Shown piece by piece: positions 1 through 12,200 of a DNA stretch of 64,000 bases (its first letter is position 1; the number at the start of each line of letters is the position of its first letter). This DNA comes from Acanthaster planci (taxonomy: Eukaryota > Echinodermata > Asteroidea > Valvatida > Acanthasteridae). The stretch is from positions 1,225,861 through 1,289,860 of the forward strand of contig NW_019091491.1 in assembly GCF_001949145.1 (NCBI RefSeq). Direction: 5' to 3'. The position numbers and the translations under genes were made by a program. The notes beneath the pieces are model-generated. The model was not told the DNA's origin, did not search any database, and saw only the letters and a program-made list of their open reading frames with translations.

Positions 1-81
1 CTTGGCATTCCCTACATATGCATTGTATCACAAGTGTTTAACAGCTTGATATTTTATTTTTCTGTTTTTTTCCCTAACCAG

Positions 82-188
82 TTCCCTATGGGCAGCCAGC
101 ACCTCCCAGACTGACGAGTTGGAGGGACTACACGGCCCTTGCCATCATCATAGGGGGAGTCAGCTACGGTGTCTACTGGCTCATTCAG
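82..188 (+). CDS. PEX14: PEX14 exon with the membrane segment
   Basis: The acceptor is TTCCCTAACCAG and the donor CAG|GTGGGC. The exon enters in phase 1 (two bases complete a codon) and leaves in phase 0. It encodes YGQPAPPRLTSWRDYTALAI followed by the rest of a single hydrophobic segment of about 20 residues. The upstream exon is outside the window. Confidence 0.9.
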
Positions 189-3100
189 GTGGGCGTTACT
201 GGCTCTCTGCTAGTACTGACCTGGGACTCAGGAATTCTTTACAGACTTGCAGGGGGGGATGTGTTAGGTAACAATAGTCTACAGTGTGTATAAGGATTGG
301 ACAGGTAAGGGGGGTACCCCTCCATCCCATATCTTGCCTGGTATAACTTAATCAGTTACGTTTTAGCAATGCGCAAGTTCTGGACAGCTTCGCTTGAATG
401 TCCCTGGTTGAACTTTTGGTATTCTGTAGAGTTGTCATTGGCCCTCACATTTTGCTGTTTGGTTGCAACTCTTGCTGCCTACTGGTACATCGTCAGTGAC
501 ATCTAGTATTGTTAGTTGTTTTCATGTGAAGGATTCCCTCTGTGCTGATGAAGTGTATTGGCTATCCGCTCCGAGTGGAACAAAAGAGAGCATGTTTTTT
601 TGGGTACTCACCGCATAGGCGCGCGTTTATAATGGAGATCAGTGGCCCGTTTGACGCGGAGCATGATGAGTACGCATAACGAATTTATTCCTGAATGTAT
701 GGTCTTTGTGTACACACAGAGCGCGTGCAAGAACCCACTTGGAAAACTTACGACCATCTGTCTTTCTTTTGCCGCTTGGGGGGTGCACTTCAACTCGGGG
801 GCGGATTGAAAACCAGCAGTTTGGCCATGCCCCAAAGCCAGGGTCCAAATGGTCAAAACTAGATTGTCCAATAATCCCTGTTCAAGTGATGGTCTTCCAA
901 CCGCAGTCACATGTACAATGTAACTACAGTTATAGCGTGAACTCTCCCAAGGTTGTTTTTAGAGTCCATTTCGGCGAGCTCCATTCGTGCTCTTCATGTA
1001 TCACTCCCACAGTGTCAATGACTCAGACATGTTAGAGCAAAAAGCACAACATAACGACGGTTACCGGGGCTGTACTGTAACAGTATATTTTTAGTGCCAG
1101 ATGAGACAGAAAGTTTTTCCCAAGGAGTATGGGTGAGATGTTGCAGTCGACACACGTACTGAGATCAGAGGCCTCATCAAGTGAAGCGAAATTAGCAGTA
1201 GCGCTTATCATCTTGACTGATTTTCGAGGCCATGTGACAAAATGTTTGTCAGACCGATACTCGGATAAAAAATATATTGCAAGGAAATCAGGGATTGGTG
1301 TTGTAAACAGTGCTCTTGTTAGGGTGTTAGTCCATTTTGTCATCCCAGCCGTTGACCCTTGGGTCCGTTATTTGGTTAATTGCTATCTTGGATTGTTTCA
1401 TCCAATTGACTGTGGTAACAGAAGTTCCTGATGCCTTTCCTGCGGTCTCGCAAGGAGGACCAGGAGCGACTGCAGAAGTTGGAGGCCTCCGTCCAGGAAC
1501 TCAATAAAAGCGTCCTGCTGACAGGTAGGTAGATCTTGACCTCCCTCTGGCAAGGGGCTGGTATCTAGACTTTGTCCATATGAGACGGCTATGGCTCAGA
1601 ATAGATTGAGGCTAGTACGGAAGTCACTTGATAGTGGCTATACTGGCTTCCTTAGCATAGACCTTACAGAAAAACCATTGTCGGTGCAAAAGTCCTAACG
1701 ATGCTTTGGACTTCGATGTTCTGTGGTGCAATCTATTACAATTTGTATAAAGATGATGAACAGAGCTATTGACAAATGAAAGAGCCACCGACATAGGGTT
1801 GGATAACTCAGTTGGTAGAGCATTGGTACGGTGTTCCAGAGGTCGCAGGTTCAAATCCCGCTCTAGTCAATTTCGTGTTCATCTTTGTAATCATTTGTAA
1901 GCACCTAGTCAGTTTCCCTATATGCATGTAGTTTCTTTCATATCACAATTTTTGTCAGCTCTGCCTAATCATCGGAACATTTTTGAACACTGTTTTCAAG
2001 TTTGGAGGGATTTAATCAGTTAATGTTATTAGCGGTGGAATCAAATGTAAGCCTGTGATATTTATTCAGCCACAAAAGGGGGGAGGTTTTAAGTGAAATG
2101 ATATCCCATCTTCAACTGATCAGTGCTCATAATTTGCCGCAAAAGCTTGGACAATGTTGAATATTAAATATGCAACATTGTCCATTTTTCACTTTTCAAT
2201 ATATTCGCAACTCCAAAATAAATGGCAAATAGTTGCCATGCAAAAGAGAGAATTATAAAGCTGCAAAGAAAGCGTGCATTAAACGTTGATGCAAGAAACA
2301 ACGCGAGGACCCTTGAACCCTAAAAGAGCAGGGTAGAGTTGGGCAGAATACCCCTTAGACATTTATGCCCGCCACCCTCCCATTTTGCCCTCTCCACAGT
2401 GGAGAAACTGGACACAGCTGTGACGTCCATCCAGGGCCTACTGGAACAGCAGCAGACTAAACTGGACAGCCTAACCACCAGCGTAATGACCAGCAGAGCC
2501 ATTACTGGCAGCTCGAACGACAACAGCAACGAGATCGCCGACGTGAAGGCCGAAATAACATCCTTGAAGGGACTACTACTCAACAGGTGGGCAGCTGCCT
2601 TTATCCTTTCGTCATTTTTAGTTTTTACAGGACTGCTGACAGTGGTTGTCCCGTTTTTGGGTTTGCATATTTGTTATCCGTCCGGCCAGTTCTGAAAAGC
2701 AAGCCAAAACATCAATATTGGCAACTGCATATTCATTATGGACTTGGTTTTCAAGCCCAGCCTTGATTCTGTGGATTTCTGCAGAAGATTCGTCTTGGGG
2801 TTTTCCTCTCGTCTTCATTAAAACTTGACGTATCTGCATCGTATTATTTGTCGGAATTTTCAAGGTTATGGTTTGTGTGCTACTATTCCGTGGGTACTTT
2901 TGAGGAATCCTTGCTTTTGTTAAAGTGATAATGAAGACAAAACCAAAAGGTTCATTGTATCAACCAGTGTGACCTTGGACAGTTGTTGATACAATGAATC
3001 TTTTGTTTTGTAGCCATAAACGATGGCTACATGCACTATTTGGCATGCACAAGGGTTTATTCACTAGGAACACAGGGCAAGGGTTCTCCTCGCTTTTTCT

Positions 3101-3951
3101 GTTTTCTCCAAATGACACAATCTACATTCCGAATTCGCATCTTGGAATGAACAGAAAACAGCCCTTTTAAGCTTGTTATAGTTGAGCTCTGGAGACAAAT
3201 GACACTGCATTCGATTTGGGTGCTTCCATATTTATTTGAAGAGATAAATCAGAGAAAACATGTTTTCCTAAAAGGTGCTCTTTAACCCCTTCATGGCGAG
3301 ATTATTTTGACCGCAACTGCTGGACTGTGGTATGCCCTGAATGGAGGGCTTTGTCCAGCAGCAGGCCCCATTGAACCAGCAGCTGCATAGTAAATAGACT
3401 GTACGTGTGGTATGCACTAATCCTCACACAACGGTGCGGTAGTAGCAGTCCTCTGTAGCGAAGGGGTTAATGTTAGCATGCTGGCATAATGTTTGGCACA
3501 AATGACCAAGTAGGCCTTGTTGAGAAATGACATTTGATCGAACTTGGGCATTGATTCTGACCCCTGCCTCTTATAGTTTCCGGTTCATGCCTTTTCTCCG
3601 CAATCTAACAGGCATCAGTTCCCAGCTACCCCTCAACCGGCTCCCATCCCAGCCTGGCAGCGGGTCAGCCCCAACTCGGACTCCACCCTGACGAAACCCC
3701 AGGAGACCCAGCCCCCTGCGCAGACCGCTGACCAAGAGACGGCAGGGACGAAAACAGCCGTCACCGCCGACAGCCAGAATGCCGCGGAAGTGGGGGTGAC
3801 CAACGGCGACCTTGGTGACTTCAGTCACAGCGAGGTCTTGACTAATGGCGATAAAAGCCTCAATTTGAATATTCATGAAAGTGGGATAGCCAGGAAGGAT
3901 GACTCCTTGGGTCCAATAGTCAATCACATGACTTCATCTCAGGCAACTTAA
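82..3951 (+). CDS. PEX14: PEX14, peroxisomal membrane docking protein (3' four exons, 5' partial)
   Basis: PEX14 sits in the peroxisomal membrane, docks the cargo receptors PEX5 and PEX7, and helps form the matrix-protein import pore with PEX13. The four exons encode, in order, a Pro-rich linker, a hydrophobic segment (ALAIIIGGVSYGVYWLI) preceded by the family-typical WRDY, a basic KFLMPFLRSRKE stretch, a coiled coil with EQQQTKLDSL and IKSLKGLLLNR-like ends (here ITSLKGLLLNR), and a tail starting RHQFPATP and containing PIPAWQ. This order matches vertebrate PEX14 closely. About 245 residues are present; the conserved N-terminal PEX5-binding domain must lie left of the window. Splice phases agree across all joints (0, 1, 2). 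The tail ends 112 residues after the last joint and lacks the acidic run seen in mammalian PEX14. Identification is confident; exon edges are from GT-AG signals only. Confidence 0.93.
1422..1524 (+). CDS. PEX14: PEX14 exon, start of coiled coil
   Basis: The exon lies between GGTAACAG and ACAG|GTAGGT and reads KFLMPFLRSRKEDQERLQKL then a heptad-like stretch. It starts in phase 0 and ends in phase 1. The basic patch directly after the membrane segment is typical of the family. Confidence 0.9.
1797..1868 (+). repeat. tRNA-derived sequence (SINE head or tRNA pseudogene) in a PEX14 intron
   Basis: The stretch folds as a tRNA-like cloverleaf. It has an A box (TAACTCAGTTGGTAGAGC), a B box (GGTTCAAATCC), and seven acceptor-stem pairs, three of them G-T. 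The D, anticodon and T stems each have one mismatch, and position 33 is C instead of T. The Thr-like anticodon loop and these defects suggest a retroposed SINE head, not a working tRNA gene. An intronic position fits. Confidence 0.6.
2400..2586 (+). CDS. PEX14: PEX14 exon, coiled coil
   Basis: The acceptor is CCCTCTCCACAG and the donor AACAG|GTGGGC. The exon encodes VEKLDTAVTSIQGLLEQQQT, a Ser/Asn-rich spacer, and ends ITSLKGLLLNR. Both conserved ends match the PEX14 coiled coil. It enters in phase 1 and leaves in phase 2. Confidence 0.93.
2938..3010. repeat. near-perfect inverted repeat (hairpin) in the PEX14 intron
   Basis: Two arms of about 26 bases (left containing GGTTCATTGTATCAAC, right GTTGATACAATGAATC) are separated by about 19 bases. 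Aligned by eye they differ by one substitution and one indel. The transcript would fold into a long stem-loop on either strand. It could be a short MITE remnant or a hairpin RNA precursor. Confidence 0.6.
3282..3470. mobile_element. MITE with TTAACCCCTTC ends (copy 1)
   Basis: The ends read TTAACCCCTTCATGGCGAGA and, inverted, TTAACCCCTTCGCTACAGAG. An inverted relative lies at 40782-40971, sharing internal blocks such as GCAACTGCTGG, CTTTGTCCAGCAGCAGGCCC and GGTATGCACTAATCCTCACA. No protein is encoded, so it would be a non-autonomous DNA transposon. Confidence 0.7.
3612..3951 (+). CDS. PEX14: PEX14 terminal coding exon
   Basis: The acceptor CAATCTAACAG is followed by RHQFPATPQPAPIPAWQRVS and a hydrophilic, low-complexity tail, ending at TAA (3949-3951). 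The exon enters in phase 2. The tail is rich in Thr, Gln, Asp and Asn. No peroxisome-specific motif is visible beyond the conserved PIPAWQ segment. Confidence 0.88.
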
Positions 3952-5516
3952 ATACCTCTGTTGACCTTTTATCCAACCACCTGCAACTTGATAGAGACTC
4001 AAGAAATGAAAAGTACAATAGAAGGATCCCAATCCGACGCTTTTAATGTCGACCTGTGCACTTCCGCGTTTAAAAACGAGGCTGTATGTGTCAGCTTCAA
4101 TTCTTAATACGATCAGACGATTGAAAGTAGGGAGTCAAGACACAAAATACATAAAGGTATGTTAAATTCAGACTTTTCAGGCTGCAAATTTTTGTGGAAT
4201 AGTCTTTCAGGATGACTCGACACGTGAAATTGAAAGAAAAAATAATAGCAATTTACCGTGAACAAACATACCTGCGATGGCCGTGTATCTTGTTCAGTGG
4301 GCGTGGTTTAAACTGAAGTGGTATCCCACTTACGAAACGGATACTGCATGTACTGTGTCGACTCTGCGGGCGCGTGCGACGAAGTTCAACACAGAGAGCC
4401 TCGGTTTCGATGCAGATATGCACAGATAGCACTAATGTGAAAATCCATCTATTGCATACATCAAGGAGAAATGCTCAGAAGAACACCTGTCTCTTCTGAT
4501 GAGATGTCTCTGAAATTTGCCTAAGAGTGTTCAAAAACTCTTTTTTTTTTACCATATGCCAGAAATGAGCTACTTTGGTATTTAAAAAGGCAAGGCCATT
4601 CAAGAACAGAAGCAAGCCTGAACATGTTCAGCGCGTAAGAGTCAGTGTATGACCGTGCTGATTGGTCTGAGCCCGCGTATGCATGTTGCTGTTCTCAATT
4701 TACCTTTGGCTGTCGGACATGTTTTTCTTTTGGGCATGTATTGTTAGAATATCAAAGGGGCTCACTGCTCACTTCCAACACTCAACTGATTCTCTTTTTG
4801 TCTTCTGTCATGGAATAGAATTGGTATTTTTTCGGACATCTCCTTTAACACAGGGGATGAGTTTCTCATCCATGATTGAACATGACGTACCATCCGCAGG
4901 ACATTCGTATGTGAACATGAACAGGGCCAGATTAAGTATTCCGTTGAGTCAAGGTACCAGACAGTGAACGTGATACATATTGTGGAGTGTGTTCATGCAC
5001 CAGTCCAGTGGGCTGACTCTACACATCTTCGGGACTCCTCCTCACTAACCATCGCTGTTGATTGTAACTCTCACATTGAGTTGGTGAAAAAAATTTCCAA
5101 GAATAATGTGAAAGCCACATTAGTTCTAATGCATGGGCATGGGGGGGTGGCAAGTTTCTGTCGCTACCTAAAAAATGACCAAAAAAAAGAAATATTGAAA
5201 ACAGAGATGAAAAGAGCTGAAAAGCTGAAAATTGATTTACAGACAGAGCAGACCTGGCACAGGTATGTATTGTCAATTCTAACCAATTAAACTATCTGTG
5301 AATATTTGCCAATTGGGGAAAGTAATTGACAACAGCTGGAATCCTGCATGTATTATTAAAAAAAGTGCTTATTTCACATTCATTGCATTTAATGTAGTTG
5401 GGGAACATTAAGTTTAATTTCATACTCGGTAAAAATGCAGTTTTGTGGAGAATAATCAAAACTGCTTGTATCAATTTTGACAAGAAATATATCATGTATT
5501 AAAATAGAAACAATTG

Positions 5517-5522
5517 AATAAA
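5517..5522 (+). terminator. possible PEX14 polyadenylation signal
   Basis: This is an AATAAA hexamer in AT-rich sequence about 1.57 kb after the PEX14 stop, followed by a GT-rich stretch. It is the first good candidate downstream, but an ATTAAA lies just upstream and no transcript end is known. Confidence 0.25.
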
Positions 5523-7694
5523 GTTTGGTTTGATTTAGCATTTTTGTGTCTTACTTTTGCCAATGACGCAAATAATTGAAAAGGAAACTATGAAACTCAT
5601 CATGTAGATTTTTTGAGTTCACTTGAAAAGTTTTTACTTTTTGAATCATGTCATTTAAGTTGAAATTGTATTATATTTGTAAATTTTTTTCGTGATATTG
5701 AGGAAAAACGATTTACCAAAATTGTTAATAAATTGTTCTGTCAAATTTGAAGTAATGCAGTGTCGAATCTTTTTGTCACTCGATATTAAGTTGCATTATC
5801 CACCTTTTACAACTACATGTATCCAGTATTTTAATGCGTCCTATTATGGAAGCCGCTAGTATAGTGGCATTATAAATTTCCTCATGGACGTGCACTACAT
5901 GCAATTGTTTCAAGTCGTAGACGGAGTTTAGACAGGACCCTGAAACTTTTTTGCCAACGGCATAATGCGTTATGTCTGTGGAGTGTAGACTTTGCCCACT
6001 AGATAGACGGGCATGTACTTGAGCAGGTAAAATAACAGAATGCGTTAATTCACTGCATGCTATTTACTATTTGTCTAGAGCGCCCTCTGTAGATTGATAT
6101 TTTCCACATTTGATGATCATGTCAGACACCCAGGCGTTTTATGTTTAGTCAAGAACATTTTGGTTACCTTCGTCTCCAGCCCGACTACTGATGGCGCCAT
6201 CTACAAAACAGACACTGAGTAAATCACCGGCTCGAAGTACATGTACATGTAAGTCGATACCACGGGTTACCACAAAATCACTGAAAAATGACTGTTTCGA
6301 GAATCAAAGTCAGTGACATCATTGACAGTGATTAAGAAAGAAAACGGTTGCCAGTTCATCATGATCATGGAATAAGCTGTGTGAGTTTTTCTTTTATTTC
6401 TCGTTGTGGGCCCATTCAATGTGCTGAGCTGAGGGATCATCTTGATAATGATCTGCAGACCGTCAATTATTTTGGGAAAATAATGGCCTGAAAAATTGTG
6501 TTTAGCCTATCATCATCAGATCATATGGAAAGACCTCAGAATTTTCACTGCTAGGCCTAAACGTCTTGTGAGGGCATTGATTTGTACTGGTTTTTTGAAG
6601 GCTAATAGCTATAACTTACATGTGACGTCCAATGGAATCCTTTTCCAACCAACATGACCAACAAACATGGCAAAATCATGAACATGATGAAAGTGGAGTC
6701 AAGGATGCTGCAGCCTTTCTACACCACTCACGTGACTTAGGCCTATGATTTTCAGTATTTTGAAATGTTCAACACGTTGCTTTGACAATGTTTTTCTGAT
6801 GTTTAACGTCAGGATTACCCAGACATTGCCGTGATGCTGACATTCAAGTTATGATGGTGGTCAGGTGGATTTGCAGGCAGCATGTTGATTTTTGCATGTT
6901 TGTTGATTGGATTGGAGTGGGGAGTGCACATGGTCAGTGATGGTGGAACAGAAGGTATGTACATGTACGTACCAACCCAGCAATTCGGCAGATACCGATG
7001 AAAGCAATAACATGACCTAAAAAGTCAAATTTAGCAGGGAAAATAGTGAGGTATTCACTTAAAAATTACTTACTTTTGGCTAGAATTTTTCCGACTAGTC
7101 TCACTGGGTTTGTTCACAGGGTGTCAAGCGGGGTCCATACATGTACATGTATGGAGATCTTACATGTACATGTACCTCCAAAACTTATCATTCAAATGAT
7201 TGTGATTCATGAAGGAATTCTCCATTCTCCCCCTCACTTCCTAAAGTAGAAATATCCTCCACGATCCCCTCCCCCTGAGTACGCCATTGCACAGCATGGA
7301 ACGCAAAGTGTCTACATTGTAACTTGATGGAGGAACTTACAGTACATGTGCATGTACACTGCACCTGTATACAAGATGCATGCACAGGTTACAAAGCACT
7401 GAGGTGTTTTGTTGTGAACCTGTCACACATTTTTGAAAAGTTCATTGTAAGAAAAGTTCCGTGTTCATGCTCCATGATTACATCATGTACTGGTACCTTT
7501 ACTGTACAAGTTTCCAGAACTGTAGGAGTTTTACAGTTGTTGAAGTAGGCCATGACAGTCGTTGGACCATGGCAGAGAAAGTGTTCAGTATTTTCAGGGA
7601 ATGCATTAATTCTCTTAAGTGCATGTTGTCGTTTCTTTGTCAGATTACACTTTGTACATTTCGTTTTCAAGTACATGTAATACCATATTCGTGC

Positions 7695-8090
7695 ATTAAC
7701 CCTAACCCTCCACAATCCTCCAAAATCCTTCGAGTGGTTTTGGGGGATTTTGGAGGATTGAGGGTGAATGGCAAAAGTGCATGGCTGATTGCGAAGGACG
7801 CCATGAGTGAAGTTCGTGGGTTAGACCTTGTGTTGTTTTTGCTCAGTCATGCATAAGTCCAGCCTGATATTTCTTTTGAATCAACGGCACTGCTCAAGAG
7901 TGCCATTCGCACTGCCTCAACATTATGACAGGAATTGCGGGAGGATTTTAAAGGATTGAGGCAGTAGGCACACCTCTAAGTAACATTTTCAAGAAACTTT
8001 GGAGGATTTCTGAGGATTGAGGGAGAATCCAATTTTTTCACCTCCCAAATTGGAGGATTCTGGAGGATTGAGGAGGGTCCCCAGCAAAAA
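7695..8090. repeat. cluster of GGAGGATT/GATTGAGG repeats with an inverted pair
   Basis: Positions 7700-7765 form an imperfect inverted repeat (CAATCCTCCAAAATCC on one side, GGATTTTGGAGGATTG on the other). Three further direct copies of GGAGGATT followed by GGATTGAGG-like sequence lie at about 7933, 8001 and 8052. A weaker relative is at 15662-15735 in the first large intron. Confidence 0.55.
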
Positions 8091-8215
8091 GGGCCTAGGG
8101 GGTTAGGATTAAGGGAGATCGGTGATTATTGAATACTCTTTCTGTGTATGGGAATTTTAATGGCTCAGTTAATTTACCATGTGTTTACATGTACAGTATC
8201 TAAATTGCCTTTCAG

Positions 8216-9290
8216 CGGCCGTCAATGAATGCGAGTGATGAATGAACTTCAGCAAACAGCATCCCATCCCAGAGGAGTCTGTCGAAGGAATTCTTCAATC
8301 CATGGTACAATGAACCCCGGGCCTCTTTGGAAACAGCAGCATCCAAAGTCCAGTCGACGACTGTTGTTCAAGGAAAACATGTCTCCCAGATCAAAAACTT
8401 TGGGAAAAGTTGGCATTGGTAGGGCCGACCGTTCAAAGGAGCCTTCGCGAAACAAGTTGCCCCAGGTACAGGAAAATGTGTCGTTACAGCCCACTGGAAA
8501 CCTGACTGGAAACCAAAAACTTGTTGTTTCACACACTTCCAAAGAAAACAACCTCAGTGCTTCAAGGGTAAGGAATTTACCCATGAAGGGACTCCGAACA
8601 CATCTTAGTGAAGTGGATTTTGCCAAGCAGATTAAACACAGGGCGGCAACCATGAAAGACACTGTTAAGAGAAGTGTCCAGAATAATGTTACATGCCCGA
8701 GTGGCAACCTTTTGGCCAAGAAATCCCCTGCGAAAGAAATCATCATTTCTTTGAAAGGATTAGGGAACATTTCAGATATTGAAATGGATCACAGACCCGT
8801 TCCAGTAGACAGTCATTTGATCTCAAACAATTACAGATCGGAACGTAAAGTTCAGGATAACATGGCTTATGACAGGACTTTCACAGACTGCCGTGAAGAT
8901 GAAGTCACGCTAGTTGGTATGACAGATAAGCTGTTGGCAGTAGTGCCAGCACTGGCTGGAACTGGTTGGAACTGCTTTGAAGCAGATCAGTCCGGTTTGA
9001 TGAACAGGCAGCGGGGTGAGAATTCCAGGCTGTCGAAGAACTTCCGTCTGACGGTCCAAGACAATGTCCTTTGTAAACTCTCCGTTCAGAATGGTGAGGG
9101 GTCTGGTTCTGAGCCCTCAAATTCGATTTTGACCACAAAACTCGAAGAAAATGAGGAATCCAGCGGGATGGAACCAGCAGGATCTGATTCTGACCAGGTC
9201 TCTCTAGCTGAGGAAAGCCACACCATAGAAGCAGACAACACTGCAGAAGCTGGTAGCCAGGACTCTGGTAGCCAGGACTCTGATGAACAG
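8216..9290 (+). CDS. Sfi1-family gene exon 1 (start codon at 8229)
   Basis: An acceptor (TTGCCTTTCAG) at 8215 implies an upstream untranslated exon. An in-frame TGA at 8226 directly precedes ATG 8229, so translation starts here or at the Met codon 8238. The exon encodes 354 polar residues with many Lys, Arg and Ser, an acidic Ser-rich end with a repeated GSQDS, and no tryptophan repeats. The donor is CAG|GTAAAT, phase 0. Confidence 0.8.
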
Positions 9291-12200
9291 GTAAATGTAC
9301 AGTATTTAACACATTAATTCATTATTTTGAGGGGTCAACTGGGGTAAAAATGCCCAATGTTGAAGTGTTCCCTCAATAAATGTAACTCAGCACTTAGGAA
9401 ATTTATGTTGAGGCTGTGCAATGTGCGCTTGTACATGGTGCCTTGTGGGGTACCCGAACAATGGAAGGTACCCCACAAGGCCAGTTTTGATCTTTGTGGG
9501 GTACTAAAGTGGTACCCCACAAGAATTTCACAAAATAGATATTTCAAATTTACTCAAAAAGGAGGAATTTTCAAGTGCCATTCATTGCAAATTGAAGTGT
9601 TTTATATAAGGGACATATGGTCGAAATTTCAACCCAGGAAACTGAATTTGGTTGAAATGGCAGTGATTTGAAATTTTTTCCATGTTGTGCGGGAGTTTTG
9701 TACACGAGAACACGCTATTCGTACTCTGTGCATTGTGCTGCTTTTGTGCGAAAATCAACATGCACTCTGCAAAGTTTACTGTAAATTCAAACCTGGCACC
9801 TTTGCTTGCAGAGGCGCCAATAGCCCCAATAACTGCCCCTCAAGTTTGCTCGAAGATAAATGGGATTTCAAAATTTGTTCTTTATTTTTATTACTACAGT
9901 TTTCTTTACACAGCCAATGCCACCGTCATGGATATTGCATTTCGTCAAAATGGCACATTCTAAAGCGTTGCTACATGTACTGTACGGTAGTGAGGAAAAA
10001 TATGATAGCAATACATACATGTACATGTTATATTGAAAAGGCAAACCCCATGTGAAATTGTTTAAGAGTTACAAACAAACTACCCAGTAGCATGGTATCT
10101 TTTCAGGTCTTCTCAAGATTGATTAATAAAAGGTGTTTAAAGATGGCTTAAAAATTGTAATTTCAAAGTTTTAATCATCAGTTTTCATAACAACAATAAG
10201 TTAAACAAAAGAAAAATGAGGAAGCAAAATCAGATTTACTTGTAAATCGTTAAGACATCACTCTGTACACATCAAATTTATTTCATGAAGTTAAAAATGT
10301 TGGGGTCCCAGACACTTTTCATAGTGTTGCCCACATCTACATTGTACATTGTAGAGTGGACTGAATTACATGTACATTGTAGAAAGCGGTGCAGCAGATG
10401 TGTGCATTAGGCTAAAACTTTGGCTACTGTTTAAAATGTACACAATATACGTGTACACATGTACGGTACAAGCTACATGTAGCACCATGCAAACAATTGT
10501 CACCCACTCTGTGAAAATGAGTCTTAAGTCTCCAGAGCCACTTTGGAGTAAAAAGTCCTTTAGGATAATTTTGCACAGTGTAAATCAATAAGAATCCACA
10601 GCATTTTTCACCATGGAGTATCCACTTTCATCAGGATGCCAAACTGAGTGATACATCAAAACAAAAAGCTCAATGTGCTCTTTCCAACACAAATGAAAAC
10701 TCAAAAAGTGGCTCTGATTTATGACTCATTTTCACAGAGTGGGTCACAGTTACATGTATACATGTTTACATGTACGTAGTTTCATTTCATTGGGCTTACA
10801 CATGTACATGTACCTGTATGATTACAGGTAAATGTACTAGTAACAGACTTTATTGGTACATGTATACACATGTACATGTACTTGTACTGTAGTTGTGCAA
10901 GGCTGTATACTGTACATGTACGGTACATGTATAAGAAAATAATAAAACAAGAAAAAGACTAATATAAAAAGCCAACAATATACATGTACCCTAATAAACA
11001 ATCCCACCCCCCCAAAAAACACAGACTTCTATGACAGAAGAATTACATGTACATGTACAATTTTTCATCCATTGTTTCAGTGCACTTTACACTGCATATC
11101 CACAAGTTTTGAAAATATATGACTCACCCGGTAAGATGAGCGATATGTCGTTAATTGACACTTCATCTGTTGAATTCTGATTATATGATAAAGTACATAT
11201 AGATCAAATTTCTTAATTGTTTTCTTTATTTTAGCAGACAGTAATTGTTTATTATCAATAAAATGGATATTAGCATTTTGCAAAGAAACTCGTCATTTGT
11301 TCACAGTACAGTATGCTGATTTCCAATTGCTAAACTCTGTAACCTTAACCCTTGCAGACATTATTTGGAAGAGGTCATATGGGACAGTACTGGATTTTAC
11401 CAGATGCCTGATTATCTCTTGAAACTTCAACATTATACATACCGGTACATATGCACAGTATGTTGGGTTTCTGACTTTCTTGGAAGAACTTTGGTCCTCG
11501 GGGAATAAAAAGTGCATTAAGACCGTGTTCGTGGATACAGTGTGAAGTTCAGTTAATCTGGCTTTGGGTGTGCACTTTGCCACCTGTCATTTCCCTTCCC
11601 CGGATTTGGATCATGGACGTACATACATATACATGTACATGTATCCCTCTCACTCTATGAACCCATTACATATTTATTTGAAAGCTAACGTTTGAACAGC
11701 CTGTCACGGATTGAACATTAACAAAAGCCTGCACTTTCCAACTGCCTTTTACATTTACATGTATGGTAAAAAAGAGACTGCTGGCATGTTAGTGTTTCAC
11801 CCGGTAACCCAGAATTTGAACTCACTTTAGAGCGGCAAAATTTCTGTGCTCTGTTAATGCACTCTATTCTCGACAGTTTTGAACAACAAACACTTTCATC
11901 TCACATTTCTCTCCGTTTCACTGCCTGTCATTGAGCAGAATCGGTGCATGGTACCGGCATAGCTACTGGTACCAATAAGCTCTCTTTATTTCTCTAGAAT
12001 CTCTACTTCAAAGCCCGTTGGAAAAGTTATACCTTGTGTAACTGCCTGCTTGTTTGCATTGTCATGGCAGAAGTGTGAACCTAAACAACAACATTTAGGG
12101 GCACAGAGTGGATGCAGCACAAACTCCCTGGTCTTACAACAGTTAAAAGGTTTGAGGGGCCAACAGTCCAAGGGCCTATTTTGAGATTTTGTTGAATAAA

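Larger units (their letters stand above)
3952..8215. other. intergenic region between PEX14 and the Sfi1-family gene
   Basis: I see no convincing coding exon here. Short open frames at 4683-5290 have no recognisable product or splice context. The left part is probably PEX14 3' UTR. ACATGT-type repeats begin near 6230, and a cluster of GGAGGATT repeats occupies 7695-8090. Untranslated first exons and the promoter of the next gene should lie here or further left, but I cannot place them. Confidence 0.5.

Noticed and set aside
1797-1868. A functional tRNA-Thr gene
   Set aside because: Mismatches occur in three stems and position 33 is not T. The sequence better fits a SINE head or pseudogene.
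4683-5290. Two adjacent plus-strand open frames after PEX14
   Set aside because: They have no recognisable domain, no splice context and ordinary intergenic composition; likely 3' UTR or spacer.
7700-8090. CRISPR-like array from the spaced GGAGGATT repeats
   Set aside because: Repeats are short, imperfect and unevenly spaced, and the DNA is clearly from an animal genome.
8249-8770. 173-residue open frame on the minus strand
   Set aside because: It is the shadow of exon 1 of the Sfi1-family gene, which has matching splice phase; the antisense frame has no motif.
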